Shown here: in pieces, positions 1 through 5,286 of the stretch | Layout of the letters: each line of letters opens with the position of its first letter | Numbering within the stretch: the first letter of the stretch is position 1 | Assembly (NCBI GenBank): GCA_004298915.1 | Contig: SCTE01000348.1 | Location: 1-6,160 of the forward strand | Origin: Chloroflexota bacterium | GTDB taxonomy: Bacteria; Chloroflexota; Limnocylindria; Limnocylindrales; CSP1-4 | DNA length: 6,160 bases | Direction: 5' to 3' | The notes under the pieces: generated by a model | Told to the model about the DNA's origin: nothing | The model's database searches: none | Seen by the model: the letters and a program-made list of their open reading frames with translations, nothing else | Translations under genes and position numbers: made by a program

Positions 1-74
1 CGGGGCCCGGCAAGCGTGCCGAATACGACCAGGACGAGGCGCACCACGACACCACGGCCTGGTTCGAGCAATAG
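1..74 (+). CDS. C-terminal end of an unidentified protein (partial)
   Basis: An open frame enters from the left edge and ends at a TAG stop at 72-74. The 23 visible residues are hydrophilic and rich in acidic residues and histidine (ending HHDTTAWFEQ), which looks like a normal cytosolic protein tail rather than random frame. I do not recognise the family from so short a piece. Only 17 nt separate its stop from the pheA start on the same strand, so the two are probably co-transcribed. The alternative is that the frame is open by chance over 70 nt of GC-rich DNA. Confidence 0.5.
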   Translation, partial: GPGKRAEYDQDEAHHDTTAWFEQ

Positions 75-91
75 CCGGCAACCGGTGACCG

Positions 92-970
92 ATGTCGCGC
101 TCGATGCATGATCCGGCGCTGCCCGCGACCCCGGTCGCCTATGCCGGGGAGCCGGGCGCCTTCGCCGAGGACGCGGTGCTCGCCGCATTCGGGGACGTTC
201 CGCGGACGGCGGTCGGCAGCTTCCGTGACGTCTTCGCCGCGGTCACCGATGGCTCCGCCGGCGCGGGTCTCCTCCCGATCGAGAACCTGCTCAACGGGAC
301 GGTCCGCGAGACCTTCGACCTGCTCCTCGAGTTCGACCTGCGCGTCGTCGGCGAGGTCGTCGTGCCGGTTCGGCTGTGCCTCGCCGCGCTCGCGGGTCAA
401 TCACTCGATGACATCGTGCGCGTCTACTCGCACATCCAGGCGCTCGGTCAGGCCGAGGCGTTCCTCCGCTCGCGGGCGTGGACCACGCTGACCACGTACA
501 ACACCGCCGGTGCCGGCAAGATGATCCGCGACAACGCGGAGCGCGGCGCCGCGGCCGTCCTGTCGCCGCGCGCGGCAACGCTGTTCGATCTCGAGATCCT
601 TGCCGACGACATCCAGGGGTCAGTCGACAACCGGACGCGCTTCCTGGTCGTGGCCCGGGACGGCACGGGCGATCCATCCGCGGCGCCCGCCGAGGGACCC
701 CGTCGCACCACCCTCGCCTTTGCCGTTCGCAACGAGCCCGGGGCGCTCCTCCGGGCGCTCGAGGCGTTCGCCTCGCGCGGGGTCAACCTGTCGTCCCTCG
801 AATCGAGGCCGAGCCGGCGCGTCGCCTGGGAGTACGTGTTCTGGGCCGATGTGGACGCCGATGGTGCGGATGCCGACTGCGCGGCGGCGCTGGCGGACCT
901 CACCGCCGCGTCGACGATGGTCCGGGTGTTCGGGAGCTACCCTCGCGCATCGGCCTCCCTCGGCGCCTGA
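92..970 (+). CDS. pheA: Prephenate dehydratase, monofunctional, with C-terminal ACT domain
   Basis: Converts prephenate to phenylpyruvate with loss of water and CO2, the committed cytosolic step of phenylalanine synthesis. The 292-aa length fits stand-alone prephenate dehydratases with no chorismate mutase fusion. The catalytic domain spans about residues 14-190: an N-terminal GEPGAFAEDA segment, PIENLLNGTV (62-71), SHIQALGQ (113-120), and the catalytic TRF triplet at 182-184 (DNRTRFLVV). The ACT domain is about 205-285, with PGALLRAL and the ESRP motif (237-240) known from the phenylalanine-binding interface, so feedback inhibition by phenylalanine is expected. An in-frame stop at 86-88 makes ATG 92 the earliest possible start. 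A GGTGA lies only 3 nt before it, so ATG 104 (residue 5) remains possible. One oddity is Ile115 where many homologues have Pro (SHPQA). The family is secure, the exact start less so. Confidence 0.95.
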   Translation: MSRSMHDPALPATPVAYAGEPGAFAEDAVLAAFGDVPRTAVGSFRDVFAAVTDGSAGAGLLPIENLLNGTVRETFDLLLEFDLRVVGEVVVPVRLCLAALAGQSLDDIVRVYSHIQALGQAEAFLRSRAWTTLTTYNTAGAGKMIRDNAERGAAAVLSPRAATLFDLEILADDIQGSVDNRTRFLVVARDGTGDPSAAPAEGPRRTTLAFAVRNEPGALLRALEAFASRGVNLSSLESRPSRRVAWEYVFWADVDADGADADCAAALADLTAASTMVRVFGSYPRASASLGA

Positions 971-978
971 GGCAGGCA

Positions 979-1016
979 TGAAGAACGGCCCGCCGTTGCC
1001 GGCGGGCCGTTCTTCA
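979..1016. terminator. Probable bidirectional terminator between convergent pheA and mscL
   Basis: A perfect 17-bp inverted repeat (arms 979-995 and 1000-1016) with a 4-nt loop, TTGC. It sits 8 nt after the pheA stop and 14 nt beyond the mscL stop on the opposite strand. Such a hairpin between two convergent genes is the usual design of a shared intrinsic terminator. The outer ends of the arms are A/T-richer (TGAAGAA / TTCTTCA), giving a short U-rich 3' flank in both directions, but there is no long U tract. Confidence 0.85.
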
Positions 1017-1030
1017 GGTTCGAGGCCTGG

Positions 1031-1432
1031 TCAGATGGCGCTGGCGCAGTGCATGCACTTCGACGCGTCAACCGCATTGTCCTGCCGGCAGTAGGGGCAA
1101 TTCTTCGTTGGCGCGGGTGGGGCGGCCGGCGCCTCCTTGATGAGCGTCTTGCCGACCACGAACACGACCGCCGCGATCACGATGAAGTTGATGACGGTCT
1201 GGACGAACGTGCCCCAGTTGATGGTCACCGCGGGGGTGTCGCCGACTGCGTCCTTGAGCGTGATCACCAGGCCGGTGAAGTCCACGCCCCCGAGGAGGAC
1301 GCCGATCGGCGGCATGATGATGTCGTTGACGAGGGAGTTGACGACATTGCCGAGCGCGATGCCGATGATGACGCCGACCGCAAGGGCGAGCGCATTGGTC
1401 TTGAGCAGGAATGCCTTGAATTCGGCCATCAT
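1031..1432 (-). CDS. mscL: Large-conductance mechanosensitive channel MscL with C-terminal zinc ribbon
   Basis: Inner-membrane channel that opens under membrane tension to release solutes during hypo-osmotic shock. The 133-aa protein aligns by eye with E. coli MscL: N-terminal amphipathic helix (AEFKAFLLKTN), pore helix TM1 at about 15-45 containing LAVGVIIGIALG and the signature DIIMPP, a periplasmic loop (DAVGDTPAV), and TM2 at about 76-97. After a short Ala/Pro linker the usual charged cytosolic helix is replaced by a CPYC (112-115) ... CMHC (126-129) double-knuckle zinc ribbon. The start is one of two tandem ATGs. An AAGGGA at 1442-1447 lies 9 nt before the first, which favours 1432. The gene is downstream of the DUF4332 gene on the same strand, 77 nt away, with a hairpin in between. 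MscL identity is firm; zinc binding is inferred from the four cysteines. Confidence 0.96.
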   Translation of the reverse strand: MMAEFKAFLLKTNALALAVGVIIGIALGNVVNSLVNDIIMPPIGVLLGGVDFTGLVITLKDAVGDTPAVTINWGTFVQTVINFIVIAAVVFVVGKTLIKEAPAAPPAPTKNCPYCRQDNAVDASKCMHCASAI

Positions 1433-1460
1433 CTGACCAGTTCCCTTCCCGTGCATGGGT

Positions 1461-1486
1461 TGGGCGGGTCGCACGCGACCCGCCCA
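1461..1486 (-). terminator. GC-rich hairpin between the DUF4332 gene and mscL
   Basis: A perfect 12-bp inverted repeat (arms 1461-1472 and 1475-1486, TGGGCGGGTCGC and its complement). The innermost pairs must open, leaving about a 10-bp stem. It begins 23 nt after the DUF4332 stop and ends 13 nt before the mscL ribosome-binding site. No U tract follows on the minus strand, so it may be a terminator, an attenuator that lowers mscL expression, or an mRNA-stabilising hairpin. If it terminates fully, mscL would need a promoter inside or overlapping the hairpin, which I do not see. Confidence 0.55.
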
Positions 1487-1509
1487 GTGGTGATCGGCCG
1501 GGGGCAAGG

Positions 1510-1914
1510 TCAGTGGCTGACCAACTTGGGCAGCTTCTTCGCCTGCTCGATCCAGCCCTCGATCGTGGCCTGCGACGGGACGCGGCGGACGGTGTTCGGG
1601 CGGGCCGCGTCGAGTTCCTGGAAGGTCTGGGCGAGATTCGCCGCGTTGCGCTGGGCGAGCTCGGCTGGGGAGTCGACGCCGGCCGCCTCGAGGAGGTCCG
1701 AGTACTCGGATCCGACACCATCGATGCGCATGAGATCGACGTGGTTCGTCCACTCGAGGATGAGCTTGCCGCTGATCCCGGTCATGTTCGCGACCTTGTC
1801 GCGGCTTGTCGATGTGGCACCGGCCATGAGCATGTCGTCGGTGGTGTTGATGCCGGCTTCCTTGAGTTTGGCCGCGTAGGCGGGCCCGATGCCCTCGACG
1901 TCTTCGATGTTCAT
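1510..1914 (-). CDS. DUF4332 helix-hairpin-helix protein
   Basis: A 134-aa soluble protein built of two helix-hairpin-helix repeats: VEGIGPAYAAKLKEAGI at about 6-22 and IDGVGSEYSDLLEAAGV at about 64-80. Each is followed by an (N/D)(S/T)xx(D/E) turn and a helix, the pattern of the DUF4332 family. GIG and GVG hairpins of this kind usually contact the DNA backbone or mediate protein contacts; the biochemical role of the family is not known to me. There is no signal peptide or membrane segment. The start at 1914 is fixed by a strong Shine-Dalgarno AAGGAGG at 1922-1928 with 7-nt spacing. The frame could be extended to an ATG at 1932, but that would place the ribosome-binding site inside the gene. 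It heads a minus-strand pair with mscL and is divergent from the HerA-like ATPase gene. Confidence 0.9.
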   Translation of the reverse strand: MNIEDVEGIGPAYAAKLKEAGINTTDDMLMAGATSTSRDKVANMTGISGKLILEWTNHVDLMRIDGVGSEYSDLLEAAGVDSPAELAQRNAANLAQTFQELDAARPNTVRRVPSQATIEGWIEQAKKLPKLVSH

Positions 1915-1919
1915 GGGAT

Positions 1920-1928
1920 CTCCTCCTT
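1920..1928 (-). promoter_or_regulatory. Strong ribosome-binding site of the DUF4332 gene
   Basis: Minus-strand AAGGAGGAG, containing a full AAGGAGG match to the 16S tail, with a 7-nt spacer to ATG 1914. It decides the start against the upstream in-frame ATG at 1932. It is the strongest ribosome-binding site in the window, suggesting high translation of this small protein. Confidence 0.85.
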
Positions 1929-1987
1929 GCAACGGGCGTTCGGCGAGCCCGGGTACGGCGGGACGACACCCTCATTCGGGGCCTTCG

Positions 1988-1993
1988 ATGATA
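1988..1993 (-). promoter_or_regulatory. Possible -10 element for the DUF4332 (and mscL) transcript
   Basis: Minus-strand TATCAT (5 of 6 matches to TATAAT) in the divergent intergenic region, 74 nt upstream of the DUF4332 start. I see no convincing -35 box at 16-18 nt spacing, so this is a weak candidate based on a single hexamer in otherwise GC-rich DNA. Confidence 0.25.
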
Positions 1994-2028
1994 CCCTCGA
2001 CGAGCGCCGCCGACGACCCCAAAGCAAC

Positions 2029-2041
2029 GGAGGAACGCGTG
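2029..2041 (+). promoter_or_regulatory. Ribosome-binding site and GTG start of the HerA-like ATPase gene
   Basis: GGAGGA at 2029-2034 is followed after 4 nt by an in-frame GTG at 2039-2041. Upstream in-frame ATGs at 1889 and 1988 lack a comparable site. The 1889 start would also run across the opposite-strand DUF4332 gene and its ribosome-binding site. The family's conserved sequence begins just after the GTG. Confidence 0.75.
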
Positions 2042-3715
2042 TCCGACGCCTTCGCAGCCGCGATCCGAGCGGCGTACGAACTGAAGCCGGGCGAGCCCGC
2101 GATCGTCCTCGGCAGTGCGATGCACGAGGGCGAGCTCGTGAACGAGCCGCGCGTCCAGATTCCCCTCGCGATGCTCAATCGCCATGGCCTGATCGCCGGC
2201 GCCACGGGGACCGGCAAGACCAAGACGCTCCAGGTCATGGCCGGCCAGCTGTCGCAGCTGGGCGTTCCCGTGTTCGTCGCCGACATCAAGGGCGACGTGA
2301 CCGGAATGGCGGCGCCGGGTGACGCCTCGAACCCGAAGATCCAGGAGCGCTGCGCGTCGATGGCGTTCGACTTCCAGGTCCGCGCCCATCCCGTCGAGTT
2401 CTTGTCCCTGTCCGGCGCCCGCGGTGCCCAGGTCCGGGCATCGGTCCATTCGTTCGGACCGGTGCTCCTCGGGAAGGTGCTGGACCTCAATCCCACCCAG
2501 ACCTCGATCCTCGCCCTGATCTTCAAGTACTGCGACGACAACGACCTCGCGCTGCTCAACCTCGACGACCTGATCACGACGCTCAAATTCCTGTCATCGG
2601 ACGAGGGCAAGCCGATCCTCGCCGACTACGGCGGGATGTCCGCGGCGAGCGTCGGGGTGCTGCTGCGCTCGATCGTCGTCCTCCAGCAGGCCGGTGCCGA
2701 CATCTTCTTCGGCGAGCCGGAATTCGATGTCCGCGACCTGCTGCGGACGACGCCCGATGGCCTGGGCATCGTGTCCCTCCTCGAGCTCAGCGACGTCATG
2801 ACCCAGCCACGCCTCTTCTCCACGTTCATGCTCTGGATGCTCGCCCAGCTGTATGAGTTGCTGCCCGAGGTCGGCGACCTCCCGAAACCCAAGCTGTGCT
2901 TCTTCTTCGACGAGGCGCACCTGCTGTTCCACGACGCGTCCGATGCGCTCATGGAGCAGATCGAGCGGACGGCCCGCCTCATTCGATCGAAGGGCGTCGG
3001 GGTGTACTTCGTGACGCAGGCCCCGACCGACGTCCCAGCCTCGGTTCTGTCGCAGCTCGGCAACCGGGTCCAGCATGCACTCAGGGCCTTCACGCCCGAC
3101 GACGCCGATGCACTCCGCAAGACTGCCCGGACCTTCCCGATGACCGACTTCTACGACGTCGAGCGGACGATCACCTCGCTCGGGACCGGCGAGGCGCTGG
3201 TCACGGCCCTCTCGCCGAAGGGCGTCCCGACGGCCCTGGCCGCGACGCGCCTGATCCCGCCGGACTCGCTGATGGCCGCGATCGATGACGCCACGTTCCG
3301 GACCATCGTCGGCGGGAGCCTGCTCGCCACGAAGTACGGGAAGACGATCGACCCGGTGAGCGCCCACGAGATCATCACGAGCCGGCTCGCGGCCGCTCGC
3401 CAGGCGGCCGAGGCCGCGGCGGCCTCGGCTGCGACAGCCGCCGGCGTGCCGGCCCCGACCGCCACGGGCGGCGGACTCATGACGCCGGCCCAGCAGCGCC
3501 GGGCCATCGAGCAGCAGGCGCGCGAGATCGCCCGGGCGCAGAAGGAAGCGGAGCGCCAACGCAAGGCCGAGGCACGAGCGAAGGCGGCCGCCGAGCGGCA
3601 GCGCCTGAGGACGATCGAGACCGGCGTTCGGACAGCCGGTCGGGTCGTGACCTCCAGGGCCGGCCAGAACCTGATCCGCGGCATCTTCGGGACCCTGTTC
3701 GGCGGCGGCAAGTAG
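2039..3715 (+). CDS. HerA-like P-loop ATPase, DUF853 (YjgR) family
   Basis: A 558-aa cytosolic ATPase of the HerA/FtsK superfamily, the group annotated as helicase HerA-like or DUF853 and exemplified by E. coli YjgR. Residue numbers count from the GTG. Walker A is GATGTGKT (54-61), followed by DIKGDVTG, a typical early motif of the family. Walker B is CFFFDEAH (287-294). A sensor-like segment reads VYFVTQAPTDVP (about 322-333), followed by GNRVQHALRAFTPDDADAL. The C-terminal part (about 445-530) is an Ala- and Gln/Arg/Glu-rich likely coiled coil, ending in the Gly/Phe-rich tail IRGIFGTLFGGGK seen in this family. HerA itself works with NurA in DNA end resection, but YjgR-type proteins have no settled substrate, and no NurA or nuclease gene is visible here. 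The gene appears monocistronic and diverges from the DUF4332 gene. Family assignment is confident, cellular function is not. Confidence 0.93.
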   Translation: MSDAFAAAIRAAYELKPGEPAIVLGSAMHEGELVNEPRVQIPLAMLNRHGLIAGATGTGKTKTLQVMAGQLSQLGVPVFVADIKGDVTGMAAPGDASNPKIQERCASMAFDFQVRAHPVEFLSLSGARGAQVRASVHSFGPVLLGKVLDLNPTQTSILALIFKYCDDNDLALLNLDDLITTLKFLSSDEGKPILADYGGMSAASVGVLLRSIVVLQQAGADIFFGEPEFDVRDLLRTTPDGLGIVSLLELSDVMTQPRLFSTFMLWMLAQLYELLPEVGDLPKPKLCFFFDEAHLLFHDASDALMEQIERTARLIRSKGVGVYFVTQAPTDVPASVLSQLGNRVQHALRAFTPDDADALRKTARTFPMTDFYDVERTITSLGTGEALVTALSPKGVPTALAATRLIPPDSLMAAIDDATFRTIVGGSLLATKYGKTIDPVSAHEIITSRLAAARQAAEAAAASAATAAGVPAPTATGGGLMTPAQQRRAIEQQAREIARAQKEAERQRKAEARAKAAAERQRLRTIETGVRTAGRVVTSRAGQNLIRGIFGTLFGGGK

Positions 3716-3879
3716 CCGGGATCAGCGATCCGCGTCTGGCGCGGGGACCTTCTCCAGCGACGAGCCCGGCAACCTGCAAGGTCATGGTCCTTCTGGCTCA
3801 GGAGGCTGGGACCTTCTGCCCATCGACACGATGCACCGGCCCGGTAGCGTGATCCACCGAACTTATTCCGGAGTTACCG
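3716..3879 (+). promoter_or_regulatory. Intergenic leader with a triple short repeat and possible RNA hairpins
   Basis: This 164-nt gap precedes the surface-protein gene. The motif GGWCCTTCT occurs three times in the same orientation (3745-3753, 3786-3794, 3809-3817). Several pairings are possible: GACCTT 3746-3751 with AAGGTC 3778-3783; CCTTCT 3789-3794 with AGGAGG 3800-3805 (one G-U pair); and CGGTA 3842-3846 with TACCG 3875-3879, which would enclose the Shine-Dalgarno sequence. I see no confident sigma-70 promoter and no strong terminator for the upstream ATPase gene. The repeats are directly visible; a regulatory role is inferred. Confidence 0.4.
3870..3873 (+). promoter_or_regulatory. 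Ribosome-binding site of the Ig-like/SH3 membrane protein gene
   Basis: GGAG 6 nt before the ATG at 3880. It supports this start over later candidates and would lie in the loop of the possible CGGTA/TACCG stem (3842-3846 with 3875-3879). Confidence 0.6.
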
Positions 3880-5286
3880 ATGCACAATGCACGGCGGAAC
3901 TGGCGGATCTTGGTTGTCGCCGGTCTCGTCCTCATCGGGGGGATGGCCAGGCCACCGGCGGTCACTGCGGCCAATTGCTCGGTCGCACCGCACAAGGTCG
4001 CCCTTAGCGGTGGGTCCGCGTCGCCGGGCTCCGGTTCGACCGCGACCACGTTTCGGTTCACGGTGACGTACTCGGATACGAAGGGTTGTCCACCGAACAT
4101 GATCACGGTCGTCATCGGGGGGATCGCGCATCCGTTGTCGCAGGTGAGCGGCTCCCTCGCTGGGGGAGCGACCTTCAGCGCCGACCTTCGGCTGCCTGCC
4201 GGCCGCTGGAGCTACGAGTTCCAGGCATCGAGCGGCGGAGGGGCCGGCCAATCCGTCACGCTGGCGACGGTGTCGCCGTCGGTCGTCTCGGTCCTACCGG
4301 TGGCGCCGGCTCCCACTCCGGCCCCGACCCGGGCCCCGACTCCGCCGCCGACGCCCATTCGAACCTCGCCGCCAACGCCGTCGCAGCCGGCCGTTCCAAC
4401 CTCGATCCCGACCGGCGCCGTCAGCTCAGGTAGCCCTCGGCCGACCCCGGTCGTCGCCCCACCGAGCCCCGGGGCGTCAGGCGGTGCTCCCGGCGCGACA
4501 CCAGGCGGATCCACGAACGGATGGAGCGATCGGGGATCCCGGCCCGAATTCGCAGGGGTGGCCATTCGTCGCGTTCCCGTGTCAACGCAACCCCCCGATC
4601 ACCGTCCAAACGACGCACTTGGCGTCGGACCGATAGCCGGACTGGCCATGACGCCCAGGCCCGTCGTAGCCCTCGGTGTGGCGGGGGTCGGGACCATCTG
4701 GGGGATCGGATTCTTCATCGTCCTGCGCCGTCGCTTCGTCGACCCGGCCGGTTACCGCGAGTCCGAGATTGTCGTCCCCCGCCAGGCTCGTGCCGCGAAC
4801 CACGACAGCGGATCGACGGATCCTCAAGGGTGGCCGACGTCCGCCACGGCTCTCGGGCCGGAGGTCGCGACCGACGAGCCGGACCCGATCCGGGCCACGA
4901 ACGGGCCCGGGGCGCACTGGGGTGGGGCACACGAGACCGGCGTGAAATTCCAGGATCCGCCGGCGCCCGGGGTGGTCCGCCGCCTGGTCAGCTCCAGGCT
5001 CGTTCCACTTCGCGCCGCTCCTGGCGAGCTTGGTGGGGTCGTTGCCGGCCGCCTCGATGTCGGCGACGAGGTCGAGGTGGTGCGCCACGAGGGCCCATAC
5101 AGCCTGGTCCGGACGCCATCCGGCGCTGAAGGTTGGGTCCTGGCGCTAGCGATCACCAGTCTCGTCCCGGCGGGCGCGCCGTCAGCGGCACCGACCGCCA
5201 TCGATCCACCCAGCGACGATGAGCGCCCGGCCACGACGAAGGCGTCAGAGGGACGTCGTTGGCGGTCGGGGCGTCGTCGATCATGA
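3880..5286 (+). CDS. Single-pass membrane protein: secreted domain, Pro/Thr stalk, TM helix, SH3-like domain
   Basis: A 468-aa protein I cannot name. Visible parts in order: basic N-terminus and hydrophobic core forming a signal peptide (about 1-30, cleavage near AVTA|AN; C33 is not in a lipobox). Next is a probable beta-rich, Ig-like domain (about 32-138) with only two cysteines, C33 and C70, possibly a disulfide. Then a Pro/Ala/Thr/Ser-rich stalk (about 140-212), a membrane helix at about 261-282 followed by RRRF, a polar linker, and a bacterial SH3-like domain at about 366-428 (SSRLVPLRAAPGELGGVV, GDEVEVV, GAEGWVLA). The tail is basic. By the positive-inside rule the stalk side is outside and the SH3-like domain inside, which is unusual. 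The start is supported by GGAG at 3870. The gene overlaps the next, a GGDEF cyclase, by ATGA, so translational coupling and a shared function are likely. A sensor or adaptor role is inference. Confidence 0.85.
   Translation: MHNARRNWRILVVAGLVLIGGMARPPAVTAANCSVAPHKVALSGGSASPGSGSTATTFRFTVTYSDTKGCPPNMITVVIGGIAHPLSQVSGSLAGGATFSADLRLPAGRWSYEFQASSGGGAGQSVTLATVSPSVVSVLPVAPAPTPAPTRAPTPPPTPIRTSPPTPSQPAVPTSIPTGAVSSGSPRPTPVVAPPSPGASGGAPGATPGGSTNGWSDRGSRPEFAGVAIRRVPVSTQPPDHRPNDALGVGPIAGLAMTPRPVVALGVAGVGTIWGIGFFIVLRRRFVDPAGYRESEIVVPRQARAANHDSGSTDPQGWPTSATALGPEVATDEPDPIRATNGPGAHWGGAHETGVKFQDPPAPGVVRRLVSSRLVPLRAAPGELGGVVAGRLDVGDEVEVVRHEGPYSLVRTPSGAEGWVLALAITSLVPAGAPSAAPTAIDPPSDDERPATTKASEGRRWRSGRRRS
4300..4464 (+). 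repeat. Low-complexity Pro/Thr/Ala-coding tract (surface stalk)
   Basis: Imperfect C-rich repeats (units such as CCGACTCCG, GCCCCGACC) encode alternating Pro with Thr, Ala and Ser over about 55 codons. It is in frame within the surface-protein gene and gives an extended, probably glycosylatable stalk. Such tracts change length easily by slippage, so its length may vary between strains. Confidence 0.65.

Noticed and set aside
1049..2449. Long open frames opposite mscL and the DUF4332 gene, and a minus-strand frame extending mscL upstream to 2449
   Set aside because: They overlap genes with clear family matches and good ribosome-binding sites. Their translations are Arg/Asp/His-rich without recognisable domains, typical of open shadow frames in high-GC DNA.
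2594..3711. Minus-strand open frames of 164-321 codons across the ATPase gene
   Set aside because: They are antisense shadows of a gene with Walker A and B motifs. No ribosome-binding sites or domain-like sequence were seen.
3717..3732. Terminator for the HerA-like ATPase gene
   Set aside because: Only a 5-bp GGATC/GATCC stem (plus one bulged pair) with a 3-nt loop and no T run; too weak to call.
3745..3817. CRISPR-like or iteron array
   Set aside because: Only three 9-nt motifs with unequal spacing (41 and 23 nt), far too short for CRISPR repeats and without a replication gene nearby.
3845..3850. TAGCGT as a -10 promoter box for the surface-protein gene
   Set aside because: It fits TAnnnT, but no -35-like hexamer lies 16-18 nt upstream, and such matches are frequent by chance.
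3831..3885. Cyclic di-GMP (GEMM-I) riboswitch, suggested by GGTAGC followed by GTTACCGATG before a GGDEF operon
   Set aside because: The 3' end resembles the class, but the hallmark GCAAA-containing segments and tetraloop-receptor arrangement are missing, and the spacing between the two pieces is too long. A covariance-model scan against the GEMM-I family would settle it.
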